Below are positions 11,560-24,300 of a DNA stretch of 64,000 bases, in pieces (position 1 is the stretch's first letter; every line of letters begins with the position of its first letter). The translations under genes and the position numbers were made by a program. The DNA is from Amaurobius ferox (taxonomy: Eukaryota; Arthropoda; Arachnida; Araneae; Amaurobiidae), in the NCBI GenBank assembly GCA_951213105.1, contig OX578133.1, positions 138,675,203-138,739,202 of the forward strand. Direction: 5' to 3'. The notes under the pieces are model-generated. The model did not search any database and was not told the origin of the DNA. It saw only the letters and a program-made list of their open reading frames with translations.

Positions 11560-12425
11560 TACAGTTACAAAGCCAACTAGTCTGCTTTCCAACATTGTAG
11601 AGCGTGTGTAAGTTTCTATAAGTTTGGCTTTGTGAAATGACTTTCACCATTTGCCACCGATACTGGAAGTGTAAGAAAATACTTACAGCAACGGAAACAT
11701 TAGGCACATTTTCCAAGATTTTTGCTGCAGTATGAAGAGAAGTGCTTCTTTTGGCGGCGTAGACGTTGGAAGTCTACGAGCTATTGCTATAAGCTCGCAA
11801 TACAGATCTTCAGCATCAATATACGAGTTTTCATAATGCTATCAACATTTTTCAACATTTTTGCAGCTCTTGAGTACATATTTAGTTGTCAACACCAGAC
11901 TTAGGCATCATTATCTGAAGGCTTGATTACACAAACAAAACGTACAATCATTGTCATTTGTTCAATATGACTAACATCAGGTGTGGAGTCAAGAATATCT
12001 GAATAGTATTTAGCTGAATTTGTATGTATGTGTTCAAATTTGCTGTTTTATAGCAGCGGTTAGAAGCTGTATATAAGCTCACTATGGATATATTTTCTTG
12101 AGTAGTGAACCATTGTTTCTTGATCTTTAACTTTATGATAATGTTCATTCATGATAGTATTTAAAATGGCTAGTTATTCTACAAACTTTAAAAAATGTCC
12201 CTTTCTAGTATTGTTCATTTTTTTATTTTTAGAGGAATATGAAATTTTGCATGCCAAGAACTTTAATCAAAGCAATCAAGCGTTGTAAGATTTGTCGCCA
12301 ATATTGTGCTTCCTGCCTAATGTTTTGTTGGTTAATGGCATCCAGTGCTTTTCCTTGAGTAAAGCTCAATTCAAGTTCACGCCAGGCTTGATAGTTTTTT
12401 AAATGGTCAGTATTTTGCTCATGTG
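11560..12425 (-). pseudogene. hAT transposase relic, ZMYM1-like (DUF4371) type
   Basis: On the minus strand from 12423: HEQNTDHLKNYQAWRELEL, TQGKALDAINQQNIRQEA, QYWRQILQRLIALIKVLG and MQNFIFL, then a stop. Lower down come KYYSDILDSTPDVSHIEQ and MTMIVRFV, and near 11660 VSVANGESHFTK. These are in order the N-terminal TTF/DUF4371 region, the catalytic-domain STPDVSH segment and the C-terminal dimerisation segment (family form VSVASCERSFSK). Many stops and frameshifts show it is dead. A CAGGGCCGGGC motif at about 11011 could be its 3' terminus. Confidence 0.8.
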
Positions 12426-12449
12426 AATAAAGAATTGCTGCAGTGTTCT

Positions 12450-12740
12450 TTAAATCGGAGGTCTAAAGCAAGCGTTTCCTAGCGCTCTTTTGAAGGTCCT
12501 GATCGTGTGTTCGAATCTCACTGGCAGACATAGATATTGTAGTGCGGTAAAGGGTGTAACATTCTTAAAAAACGTTAAGTCATATGGCAGCAAAACGGTT
12601 AACGATTTGGTCGATGTATGGGGGAATGATTAGCGGATCAAATGGTCATTAAAAGAAAATGCTCTTTTAGTCTTTTGAACCGGTTTCTTACAGAGATGAT
12701 GCAACAACTTATGCTAAACAACTTACAGAAAAAATTAAAC
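12450..12740. other. Unclassified; possible tRNA-like fragment
   Basis: TGTGTTCGAATCTCACTGG at about 12513 resembles a B box with T-arm, without a convincing cloverleaf. Nothing else recognised. Confidence 0.2.
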
Positions 12741-12751
12741 ATCTATTGAGG

Positions 12752-12756
<5 letters not shown>

Positions 12757-12803
<47 letters not shown>

Positions 12804-12921
12804 CTTCTATGGTGATGGTGATGTTAATATTACTTGAATTTTTTTATTACATCTTTCTAACATTATATATATATATATATAATGTTAGAATATATATATA
12901 TAACTATTATATATATATATA

Positions 12922-13016
<95 letters not shown>
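12757..13016. repeat. (TA)n microsatellite cluster
   Basis: Long pure TA runs at about 12757-12801 and 12927-13015, with shorter runs between, separated by a unique stretch (12802-12862). Confidence 0.95.
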
Positions 13017-13019
<3 letters not shown>

Positions 13020-13329
13020 TTAACATTAATAAAATATTTTCATTTAATTCCTGCAACTCGATTCAATTGTTTAGAAATATTATACTTAACCAACTTTTTA
13101 GAAATTATAGATTATCAGATAAAAAATTTCATGCTTTGCACATTAATCACCTAAAAATTACTAGGAAATTATATAAATATCCAGCATAAATAATAGACAA
13201 TGGAAGGCTAACACTATTAATAAATAAAATAACTATAGCTGTTTTAATGAAAAAAAATTACGGGGATTTGCAGAGTAGAGAAAAAAAAGCTCTAAGAGGA
13301 TAAATGGAGTAAGGATTTTTTCTTTTATA

Positions 13330-13500
13330 AAACTCGGAAAAAAATAACGAAGCGGGACGCTGGCGTGGTGGCTGACGAGGTGAAACGCTAGTATTACTGA
13401 GTTAAACAAACACTAGTAATGTTTTCTGTATTTCAGCTCAGTTCGAGCCCTAGTGGTAACGGATAATCTAAATCAGATGGCATGGACTCGTTTTCCCTGC
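13330..13500 (+). repeat. Possible tRNA-like SINE fragment
   Basis: GGCGTGGTGGCTGACGAGG with AAACGCTAG, and about 90 nt later CAGTTCGAGCCCTAGTGG, could be diverged A and B boxes. No second copy in the window. Tentative. Confidence 0.25.
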
Positions 13501-13865
13501 ATTCCACGTGTCACGTACTCCTTAATCTATGCTCCTAGATTACTTATATAGGAATTTTTAACGTATTTCGTGGTTTTTATGATGAGTTCATATGATGATG
13601 ACTAAGTAAGCAGAAAAAAAGTATAATCGGTAATAAATGTAAAATTATTGCATATACTTTATGAACTTATAAAATTTTTCACGAAAGATAATACAGATAT
13701 AGCTCCCATGGACACCAATCGAGTGTCGATGGGGAGTCCGACCACCAGATTTCTTTTTTTTTTAAAGAGGAGCAGACATGTAAGATTCACAAGGAGGGGA
13801 TATTTAAAAAGGAGGAACCCCCTCATACATGTTTGTAGGAGGGCCCACAATTGGTATAAACGACC

Positions 13866-14222
13866 CTGATACAAGGTTTCTAGGAAAGTCCTTAAGCACC
13901 CTAAAAACTTTGTAAGGAAATGTCCATGAGTATACACGTTAGAACCATTTTTAGTAAAGAAACCATGCTCGATCGAATAAAAGTAATTGACAATGCTCTT
14001 TAACTTTGTTGAAGCTTGGGCTTACTTCGTCTATCTCACTTTATTAACGAGTTCGTTATTTTAACCTTTTAAATTCTCTGCTAGAGGTGCTGTAACTACT
14101 ATTATTCGATCAGGCATTGTTACTTTACACAATATATGCACCTAACGTGTACATTCATGGACCTTTCTTTATAAAGTTATTGGGGTGCTTAAGGACTTTC
14201 CTAAGAAACCTGTATTTTGAAA
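13866..14222. repeat. Inverted repeat (foldback) of about 130-bp arms
   Basis: The left arm (13866-13995) includes GGAAAGTCCTTAAGCACCC and GTCCATGAGTATACACGTTAG. The right arm (14092-14222) is its inverse with about 85% match. The centre is ~95 bp. It lies upstream of the plus-strand Penelope-like relic and could be an independent MITE or part of its 5' region. Confidence 0.75.
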
Positions 14223-14789
14223 ACTACAACATTCGACAAGTCGTTGAATACTGAATATAAATAATTATTGTTAAAGGATCCTAAATTTGAAACGGACAGC
14301 CCCAAAATCGTGCATTAATTCAAAAGTTCAATTGTAAATTAGAAGTACTTTTATTTTCCATAGCCTCCTTTCAATTCAGGAGAAATGAATGTTTGTTAAG
14401 AATAATTTAAGATAAATTAAGAATAATTAAGAATAATGTTTGTTAAGAATAATTTAAGAACACAATTTTTATTTTATCCGTTATTTGGCGGGTTGAACAG
14501 CTTTTTTATTCAGCAGGTTCATTTCTTTTTTATACAGGGGTTTTGATTTCCTTAAGTAGGAAACGAAGATGCATTTAAACCCCGTTATTGTAAATAGAAC
14601 TAGTACATGCTAGTTTTATGTTCTAACCCAAATTTCATACGAATTACAATTTTTTCATATTAATAACATAAGACATCGTTTAAAATGAATCCATAATATG
14701 TGTTGATACTCGAACATAATAATTTTGCACTATTTTCAATATAGTTCTTGCAGAACTTGGAAAATAATATTTTGCCCCATTTGTAATAT
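14223..14789. other. AT-rich spacer
   Basis: Contains short repeats of GTTTGTTAAGAATAATTTAAG near 14390-14460. No coding region recognised. Confidence 0.4.
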
Positions 14790-15620
14790 AAACCTGATCT
14801 GAGAAATCGGTACGTAGATGATAGAATTATAGTCTTGACAATAATAAAAATCTTCTGTTGCTATTAAGGATTTTTACTCCTTTATTAATTTTACTGTTGA
14901 TCACGAAAGTGACAGATCGCTACCTTTTTTCGACGTTATTGTTTTTCGCGGAAACTAAAGGCTTTTTACTTCTGTTTATCATAAACCACATTTAATAATC
15001 ATTGTATTCTTGTTAATTCCTTCCATCCCGGTTCTTCCCAAAAAGATGCTTTTTAAAAATTTTAATAGAGCGTTTAATGTATGTTTATTCTTCGATTAAA
15101 TGTTGAAATCTATTTTATCATCCGTCTAGGGTATGAAGCTGTCTAACCTTATCTATAAAATCTAACTTAATATTTGTTCATAATTTGCTTTTTCCAATTC
15201 CATTCTTGCTACACCTTCTGTTCAATTATCATTGAGATCTAGCGTGCCTTATAATTTAAATTTCCGTCGTAAATTTAAATTGAAACCTGCTCATTCTACT
15301 GTTATTGCTATTTTCAGTCGTATCCGTACTGATACATTTATTTTAATGTAATCCTTTAAATCAGGCAGGGTGTATGTGGTACCATTTGTCTAGTGGGATA
15401 ACATTTATATATTTTTTATAGGCAGCACTAAAACGGCTGTTAGTGTCATTCTCGTAACATTAAAAAAAATTCTACTCCTTTATCTCAAACTGTTTTCAAT
15501 GAAAGTCCCATGATTTTTATTTATTTCTATAGTGGTTCTATCTACAATAACGATCGGTTCAAAATCTCAGTTCTGTCTGTCATTCAATATTTGATTCCCA
15601 AAAGGTGAAACCACTGTCCA
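14790..15620 (+). pseudogene. Penelope-like element relic (RT YVDD region + GIY-YIG remnant)
   Basis: CGGTACGTAGATGATAGA encodes RYVDDR (14809-14826), the RT catalytic motif. It is followed by YSFINFTVDHESDRSLPFFD, TSVYHKPHL and, near 15280, FKLKPAHSTVIAIFSRIRTD. Near 15410 comes YIFYIGSTKTAVSV, the start of a GIY-YIG endonuclease. The same blocks occur in the same order in the minus-strand copy at 18290-20022. Stops and shifts throughout; the N-terminal half of the RT is missing. Penelope-like retroelements combine an RT related to telomerase with this endonuclease. Confidence 0.8.
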
Positions 15621-16491
15621 CTTACCTATTTTGCATATATGCTTATAATTTAATCTCTATTGCTGCCTTGTTTTTAACTGCAGGAAATGCTTAAAGTAAT
15701 GCATTTTTAAAGTTTTTATACTATGTATGGTTTTCGCTGTGACGGTTTCCTAAGACTCGTTTCCTATTAAATTATACCAATCCAGTACTTTGTCACTTAT
15801 TTCTGATGTAGCCAATGAAAGTTTTTCTGTCTCGATTATTTAACTCACTAAATTGTTCTAGTTCATCGAAGAATTCTTACGTGCTTGATTTTTCGACAGA
15901 TTTTCGTAGCATGTCATACGTTCGATTACACCCATTCTTGGGTTCTAGTGTAGGATTTGCTTGCGTATTGCTATTAAGGCAAAAACTCTCATGCAGATTC
16001 CTCACGTATCTTGTCATTTTCCCCAATATATAAAATTCTAAATTAAATATAAGAATGTGACCTTACTTACGGTTCACATTTTCTTCTTGTTCCTTGTACA
16101 GCATTTGTTCGGGTGCCATTGGGAGTTCTTGAATGAAACATGCATCCATCTTTTTATAAAAATAGCTAGTTTATTCTCAAACTGTACAAAACCATAAAAT
16201 AAAACCAAATTAACGTTAATATGAATTATAAATGTAGTACGAACGCTTATATATACTCTCATAACGCCCCCTCTTTGGCTACAACCACACAGAGTACCAT
16301 TATGATTGCAAAACCGAATGAAAACATAGTTGCAAACTCCACCCTTCGCAATCTGCTAGACTGTTATTTAAATTTTGACTCTTCTTTCTTCGAGAAAGAC
16401 ACTGAGTTGAAAAAGAAGTCGATGGTAAAATTTGTTAATTCTTACATAGTATTGAACAATTAGATGTTCGCACCTGTTCGACACTGCACTA
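15621..16491. other. Unclassified AT-rich spacer
   Basis: Reading frames at 15815-16033 and 16221-16463 match no family I recognise and have AT-rich composition. No gene called. Confidence 0.4.
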
Positions 16492-17345
16492 TTATTCAAA
16501 CCATGAAGTCAGACTAAACACAGTCACTCTACTTTCCTGTTCCACGTTAATTTTCGCCCGGCACTTGTTGCTTAATATAGAAACTGCCGAAAACCCAGTT
16601 TCACGAAGATATGACGTTGCGAATGGAATTAAGATTGAGTTTTAGTACTTTGCAGTGGATATTCATCTTTTATAGATATCCAAAACTCAGTTGGTACCAT
16701 TCTGTCAAATTTTGATCTAACTTATCACAAAACAGCTCAATAAGATTTCTTCAATTTCAAGGTTCTTCCTCCCAGTTAATAGATACAGGAATTTGGCCTT
16801 GAATTGGTTGTGAATCCATAAAAACTTCTCTATATTTTCTGGAAGGTATATTTTTAAACTAGTCATTGAGTTGCGCTAGGTGCTCCTTAAATATACATTT
16901 ATGTTCTTGGGCCAAATACACATTATTGGATGTAATGGGGGGGATGTAACAGGGTATAACAATCTTTGCAATTGTATCTATCTAATTCTCCAGATTACAT
17001 ACAATAATCTGTATTTGACTCAAAAACTTGTACTGGGTGCACCTCAAAAATGAATTTAAAAGTCTTGGGTCAAATACAGATTATTAGATGTGACAAACTT
17101 CAGCAATAGGGGGAAAAGTCCTTTCAATTGTCTCCATTCAATTTTCTTCTCCCATAATATCAACTTTTTCTAAAGTCTGAACTCTTCTCCATGAGTTCCA
17201 GAATATGCGTGTTGCCTCCTTGAAAAGAGATACTATAAATGCATAGAGTTTTACGAAGGAGTCGCATAGGTAAACTACGCACTTTTGACAAAATCATGGT
17301 AGCTTTTGAGAAGTTTGCCTGGTTACCCTGAGAAATTTTTGACAT
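16492..17345 (-). pseudogene. hAT transposase relic, ZMYM6/FAM200-like type
   Basis: The minus-strand C-terminus reads SYLRETGFSAVSILSNKCRA then KINVEQESRVTVFSLTSWFE and a stop at 16494-16492. ETGFSA followed by K.R..LN.E...RV is the C-terminal signature of the hAT lineage that gave ZMYM6/FAM200-type proteins. Further up, VFMDSQPIQGQIPVSINWEE and LIELFCDKL fit the preceding segment, and the open stretch 17160-17345 may continue it. It is decayed and distinct in type from the hAT at 11560-12425. Confidence 0.65.
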
Positions 17346-18235
17346 AGTCGGAAGTATAAGTAAACAAAAACATTCCAGAATGTCGTATGTAGAACGATAT
17401 ATTCTGGAACTGTAAATTATCTGTAAAAATGCATTTCCTTTTCAACTTTAAATAGCGAATTGAATATACAAGTATAATACTTATCAGTAAAGTCCGGGAA
17501 GTTGAAGCAGTAAACAGATGCTAAAATAAGCAAGCAAATAAGCAAAATAAAAACATTAAAATGGGCAGCAAAATTAGGCATTTATTGAGTGTATAGTGTT
17601 TGATAAAATTAAAAAAAAGAGGTATTTAGCTAATTTTATAAAAAATACTTATCAGATCATTTACTTATTTTCGCGGTTACATATTCGTAAGTTAAATTTT
17701 GTCTTCTGTTCCTTAGAATGTGTTTTAGAATAGGAAATAAGGAAATGATCTTCCGATTTCTACGTAAGTAACAAGAGCGCATTTAAAACATATGTAAGGA
17801 TCCGTGAATCAACTAATTAAATGACAAATCTTAAAAACCAGATTTAAAGGCCACTTTATTAAAAAAAAAGCCATCCTATACACGTACAACAAATAAATAA
17901 TTTTAAGTCAGAACTCTTTTGAACACCCTTCATGCTCGTTCTCAGTGGCGATAGAATCAGAACAGATGCCATCATGCCTAAGTACATTCCAATGCCGTCA
18001 AGCAAAATTTGCATATTACGAAAATTGCCAAACATACAAAATTGTGAATCATGAAGCAGATTTAAAATTATAAAATTTATAAATCTCAAAGATAAATATT
18101 TTTAAAGAACTGTTTTTAAAAACATCAAATACTTTAGAACATTATTATAAATTAAGGTTTCTGTGTAAAGGTTTAACACGCACGGCATCGAGAACGAGTC
18201 ACCAGGTATAACTAAAGACCTGAACAGGGTCAAAA
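17346..18235. other. Unclassified AT-rich spacer
   Basis: No convincing coding region; the frame at 17859-18089 (minus) is unrecognised. Confidence 0.4.
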
Positions 18236-18289
18236 TTACAAATAGAAGTACGATATAAATAAATGAAAAGGGATTCGTAAAGTAAAATA

Positions 18290-20022
18290 GAGCGGGGGAT
18301 TATTACAGCTGATCAAAAGAAAAGAATTTTCCAAAAGGGGGCGAAAATTATCTTTATTCACTAATTGGAAAAGGGCGGTCGTTTGTTTACCATTTTTTAC
18401 GCCTCTTGCATGTTCAGACAAACGGATACCAACCGTAAGTTTAGTACTACCGATATAAAATGTATAAACATTATCCGGAGAAAGAAGGGGTTAACATATA
18501 CCCCAGCAAGACTTTTAAAGTTAACATTATCCCTAAATTTATCAGTGCGTATACGATTGAACATAGTAGTAGCAGTTGATTGAGCGGGTTTAAAATTAAA
18601 TTTAGTATAAAAATTGATAAGTGGACGAAAAATTTTAGGATGGTAGGAACAATTAGCTTTAAACGGTAAATGTTCATTGATGGAAATAAGACTAGAATTG
18701 GGTTGTAAAAACTTATGGCGAATATTAGCAAAGATTTTATAAACAAACTCATAAGAGTAACCGGCATCCTGACCGAGTTTAAAAATTAAATCAATTTCAC
18801 TGTTTAAAGATGTAATAGTGGAACTAACATTAAAAGCGCGATTAAAATATGCATTGAAGGAAGCCTTTTTAGACGAAATGGGGTGAAAAGAATTAGCCGG
18901 AATGCACGTGTTAGTAAAAGTGGGTTTGCAAAAACAGAAGTCTGAAAATTAAAAGAATTATGGGAAATAATAACATCTAAAAAGGACAAGGAACAGTTGG
19001 ATTCATGCTCTACAGTAAAATTAATGGAGGGATAAAAACTATTGACCAAATATAGAAGATTAAGGAGATCCTTTAAACTATGATCCCAAATTATAAACAC
19101 ATCATCAACATAACGTTGCTAAAGGATAGGTTTATGGGATAAAAAAGGCAAAATCTGGTTCTCGAGTTCCTACAAAACAGCTTCAGCAAAAATACCAGAA
19201 AGTGGGCTACCCATAGGGGCACTCGAATTTTGTAAGTAAATATCGCCACGGAAACCAAAATAATTGGTCTCCGCCACAATATTCAATGCAGAGGCTATTG
19301 CAGTGACGGAAGGGGACTCATAATTATGTAATGAAAGTTTATTGGCTATAATATTAATGGCTTTATCAATGGAAACACTTGGGAATAAAGAAACCACATC
19401 GAAACTGTGAAGAGTACATATAGAAAGAAAATTAGAACTGAAAAGATTATTAATAAACTGTTCAGTAGAATTGGTATATGTAAGGATCCATTTCAATAAA
19501 AGCTGAATTATCAGTATCCTCTTCTAGTATTTTAGCCCCCCCTCCCTGTTTTCAAAGTCATTATTTATTGAAAGAATTTGCTTGCATTTTTCACTCACGA
19601 TGTGGACCTTTCGTCCAGGAATAGATTCAGTTTCACTAACTACATCAATTAAAAACTTCACGGCGTTCCTTTGACGTTACGAAACTAACGTATCGTTCCT
19701 TTTTACGAGAGAAGTAATAACATCAGGAAACTGAAAAGTGTGCTTGAATAAATGTTAAATTGTAACGAATGGAATCTTTAGATAGTATTTGTTTAGCAAT
19801 TTGTATTGAGCTGGATTCTTCCTCATCTATAAACTGTTTACAAATGCGATAGAGCAACTCATTCGAAAAAAAAATTCCATTTTCTTTGCGAATGTTTATC
19901 TCACACAGCCCAATTTCATTTTTGGTTTTTAGGAAAACAGGAATGACAATAAAAACGTAAACTGGGAACAATGTAAGCAAAGAAAAAAAAATATTGAAAA
20001 CATAAAAAGGCATTTTCTTCAA
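18290..20022 (-). pseudogene. Penelope-like element relic (RT + GIY-YIG), longer copy
   Basis: In minus-strand order: an N-terminal region (20022-19723, with KTKNEIGLCEINIRKENG); RT motif A SFDVVSLFPSVSID (about 19400); motif B APMGSPLSGIFAE (about 19200); a frameshift; then QQRYVDDVFIIWD (YVDD at 19112-19101), INFTVEHESNCSLSFLDV, ASFNAYFNRAFNVSSTITS and FKPAQSTATMFNRIRTD; then the GIY-YIG endonuclease VYTFYIGSTKLTVGIRLSEH and TALFQLV (about 18470-18290). Frames change at least three times, so it is inactive. The match in order to 14790-15620 marks one family. Confidence 0.85.
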
Positions 20023-20696
20023 ATGTGAGACAAAAAAAAATAATAATAATATTTTAAGGCATTTTGCCCTAACTTCCGGGCATATATATCAAACAACGTA
20101 TTGACATGGATTCATTGACGATGATTGGGAACATAGACGTAGATTCATTGACGTTGATTGAGGGCATTGACGTGGATTGTATGTCGTATGAAACTATATA
20201 AGTATAGTGAAAGCTTTCGCTGCGTTACAAACTGTACGCTGTTTGTCATAACGATTTTTGGAAATGTTTTTTAGCTAAATATACTGTAATTCAAATGGTT
20301 GTTTAGTGTTAATCAATTATTGCTGGCAGTTTATGCACTTTCTTACACTACGTCAGTAGTCATTGTGGAGCAAAAATTATGAATTTTCTTAGTTTGTTAT
20401 TATTATATAAATAATGGCGTTCTATTTGTGTATAAGATAGGGATAAAATACTACCTTTGACTACGCGAACTATTTTTAATACGAGAAAGATGTTTGACTG
20501 TACTTAATGATGACAAGATAAGGAAGTTTGAAAATGCTCTATGAAGTACTTAATAGTCATTTTCTTTTTCTGCTATCAATAAACAGTAAACAAAGTTCAT
20601 TTGGAATACTTAATTTAGAAAGTGATCTCCAAATAACGGATTATAAAGCCAAATTTTGCATATTTTCAATAATATGTTTGATGTTTTCTTGTGGTA
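20023..20696. other. Intergenic spacer with CATTGACG minisatellite
   Basis: At about 20097-20185 the motif CATTGACGTTGATT recurs five times with variation. A TATA-like CTATATAAGTATAG follows at about 20197. The frame at 20528-20764 is unrecognised and overlaps the likely Lmpt 3' end on the other strand. Confidence 0.45.
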
Positions 20697-20702
20697 TTTA
20701 TT
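20697..20702 (-). promoter_or_regulatory. Candidate poly(A) signal for Lmpt
   Basis: AATAAA on the minus strand (TTTATT on plus), about 490 nt past the stop codon. It is one of several possible hexamers in AT-rich sequence. I chose it for distance only, so support is weak. Confidence 0.25.
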
Positions 20703-21188
20703 GTTATGTCAGTTCAGCTGGGACTCTTAAAGTAGAGATCGGAAGATCCACAACTAAAGAATAAAAGATAAGGTCAAAATAAAGAACATTTATCTTCAAT
20801 TATTATAAAAAAGCTTTTAAAATATGGTATAAAATTATTTAACAAAAAAATAAATTGGTGTTCCTTTAAAATTTAGGGTAATGTAATATTTGCATATCCT
20901 GAGGGTGAAAAGCAACGATTTCTTAATGTAGGTTATAAATCAGAATTAATGAAATCAACATTTAGACAACAAGAGTTAGTTAATATTTAATAACAATTAT
21001 ATCGCGCCTTTAACAGGCATACACAAGTATCTTTTCAAAAGCATCTTTAAGCTACTAGCGTGTCCGCAGAAATAGGTTGTAAGAATGTGATGACTGCTCA
21101 TATTTTCTCTCGTCTGCGGATCAAAAGCTGGTTACAACGCAGCAACATCAAATATATTCGCCTTTAGGCCATTGAAGGTCTAAGAAGA

Positions 21189-21346
21189 TCACATTAGCCT
21201 TTGTTTGGCACACTCTGGGCAGAGAATATCAGGCCCATCAGTGATGAATCCCTTGCCAACAAGGGATGCATTGCATTCCGCGCACATGAAGCAGTCATTA
21301 TGCCAGTTGCGGTCTTCGAAAGATATGAACCTTGTTCCACCAATAC
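21189..21346 (-). CDS. Lmpt: Lmpt exon 6: rest of LIM5 and stop codon
   Basis: The 158-nt terminal exon begins after ATCTTTACTTATAG, completes the split Gly codon, and reads IGGTRFISFEDRNWHNDCF, then LVGKGFITDGPDILCPEC and AKQRLM, with TGA at 21191-21189. The final LIM uses C..C as its last zinc pair (CPEC). The end matches the usual FHL/Limpet C-terminus in length and sequence, so the protein is not truncated. Confidence 0.95.
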
Positions 21347-24300
21347 CTATAAGTAAAGATTCATATAAGAAACTATATATATAACTTCATTTTATAAGAT
21401 ACTAAAAATTGCATTATCGGATCCAACAGAAATATTTCTTTTGCAATTCAGCATTCTATACGGTTCACAGAACAGAGGTACCGTTTATCTTAAACATAAT
21501 ACAATTCAGAAATAATTAATACATAAAAGTACATATATAAATATTAGAGATTATTACTAATGAGACATTATTTGAAATTTTTATTTTAGAATTAATGTTT
21601 GCTATTTAAACATTATTAACTTTTATACATTAGACTCATTATTTAGATATTTTGTAAACTATTTAAAAATTTTGCGAACTATTTAGACATTTTGCAGTGT
21701 TATTTAGGTCATTTGCAAACTATTTAGACATGCCATTAATACATATAAACATTATATAAACATTTAGCTATTATACTATGCAGATAGTTAGACATCATAT
21801 TATGCAAATATTTAGGCATTACATTGGCAGATATTTAGATATTACACTATACTTATATTTAGACTTTCTTATATTTAGAGATTTAAAAATTATAATATTT
21901 ACATATTTAAATGCAATGCTATTGCAAGTTTAAGAGATAAAATCGATTTCCAAAAAGGTTTAGTGACATTCTATTATGTGTTACTGGTGTTAATATTTTA
22001 ATTATCCAAATTATTTAAAAATGCCTTTAAAAAGCGTATTTATGAATTTATGATTCTAAACTACTAAACTGTTGTAAAAGTATATATATTTCACTATTTT
22101 CTGTTGTTTACTTATCAAACTAAAAGTCTCCATATAATTAATGAAAAAAAGATTTGAATAAAATAAGAACAAAAAATTTAAACTTAATTTGTTGACCTAT
22201 ACTGCGCAAGCAGAAATTATTTATTTTATTTGTGGCCTACTGGCTTATCCACAGTTTTTTTAGTTTACAGTGGTTTGTTTGATCGGTAAATTTGAAAACT
22301 AATTTCAGTCTTCAGATCTTGGCTTAAGTTTTCAACATTTTTCACTTTCATCTAGTTTCTATTTTGTAGATTTTTCGACTTTATTTTTCTTTATATATTT
22401 TTATTGTTGAAAATATAACATGCTGCTATAGAGAATTTTAACAGTGTCTCAGAAACCCCGTGGGATAAATGTCTTGATTTTCAATTCTTGGAACAAAACA
22501 CTTCGTACTTGGAACAAAACAATCGTAAAAATTATTAAACAGCACGAAGAAAAATAGTAACGTAGAAAAGACAAAATATTAAAATACGATAACATGCTTA
22601 AAATGCTCTTTTTTATTAAAAATGCAAAACTATATAAAACATAAATAAATAAAAAATAAATAACAAAAAAATTCTTTATTGAAATATAGCTAAAAAATTA
22701 TTTTATTATTCAAATAATGGCAAATTTGTTCTAAAGTCAGTTAAATCGGTTTAGCTTTCTGTGGAACACATTTATATCAATATAAACAATGTTTTAAAGT
22801 TTCTAAAAAAGATGCGAAATCAATTATTAAACATCAAGAAGAGAAACAGTAACGTAAAAAACTATATAAAACCAAATATTAAAATACGATAACATCCCTA
22901 AAATGCTCTTTTTCATTAAAAATGCAAAAATATGTAAAACGTAAATAAAAAAAATTCTTAATTGAAATATAATCAAAAATCTAAAATGTTGTATTATTCA
23001 AAACATGGCAACTTTGTTATAAATTCAGTTAAATCAGTTTAGCTTTCTGTGGAACACATTTATATCCATATAAACAATGTTTTAAAGTTTCTAAAAAGAT
23101 GCAAAATCATAAAATTCCTAGTCCTAGACACTGCTCTCCTACTTTTCGGATCTTGATTGGAATCGGGTGAGCTCCAGCCTGTGTTTGAAGCTTAACATTT
23201 TGGGCTTAGACCTACAAAAACATGTCTGAACTGAGCGCGAGAATGCTCATGTTCCAAGTTATTTATATATTGTTAATAGTTGAGTTATTAATTTAATAAT
23301 ATGATATTTAAATATTCATAAAATTATTCATTAAAAACTTCTTTTGAATTTTATAAATGCTGAGAAATGCATTAAAGGAAATTGCGCGAGGAAAATAAAT
23401 TATTTATAAACTCAAATAAAGAAATAAAATAAAATAAATAAAATAAAATCGGTGTATTTTTCTTTAAAACAATTAAACAGGAAATTTTCTTTACAATGTG
23501 AAAAGAGAAAACATTCTCATCCAATATAACATTTTAAAAATGAGCGTATCACTACTTAATAAACATTTCCCGTATGCTGTGATAGTATTATTTAATTTTT
23601 CAAACTCATATATTTTACCTGTTATTGGTTTGTTGCAAGCTGTACATTTTTTGGCAAAAAGCTCGCCAAAACATTCCGCGCAGTAGGGCTTTTCATCACG
23701 AGAAGTAAAGCGCTGTCCAGCTAAAGATGAACTACAGTTTGTGCAGGAGAAACATTCTCTGTGCCATGGTTCGTTTCTGTATGTTACTCCACCAGCTGTT
23801 ATGATCTATAAATGGAAATTAAACAACAAAGATCAATCATGCTTAAAGCATTGATTATGAAACACTTTCCAACTTCAATGCAATTTTATTTAAACAAGTC
23901 TAAAATGCAATGCATTCCTCGATAATATTTTAATACTTATCACAATACTATATTAATTTATTACATTTGAAAACTTAAACCTTCATCGAAAAAAATGAAC
24001 TTCATTCAAATGACGGCATTGAAATATAAATTGCCTGGTTTAAACATCTCTAAAATGTTATACATTCCTCGGTAATAGTTTTAGAATTATCATAATACTA
24101 TGATAATTTATTATATTTGAAAACTTCATCGAAAACAACTGAAATTAATTCAAATGACGTCATAGAAAAAATAACACGCCTGGATCTCTCTATAAAAACT
24201 AGATTTCATTCATAACTGTCTCCCATTCATTTCATTCATCACAATACTATAATAATTTATTTTATTTAAAAATTAAGACCATGGAGCTACAAATAATTAA

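Larger units (their letters stand above)
21347..23618 (-). other. Lmpt intron 5
   Basis: 2272-bp GT-AG intron. It holds a degenerate minisatellite (21640-21880), a ~290-bp tandem duplication (22531-23107), and otherwise AT-rich sequence with no gene seen. Confidence 0.85.

Noticed and set aside
13648..13937. Overlapping 73- and 92-aa frames
   Set aside because: Both strands are open over the same AT-rich and inverted-repeat sequence; no domain.
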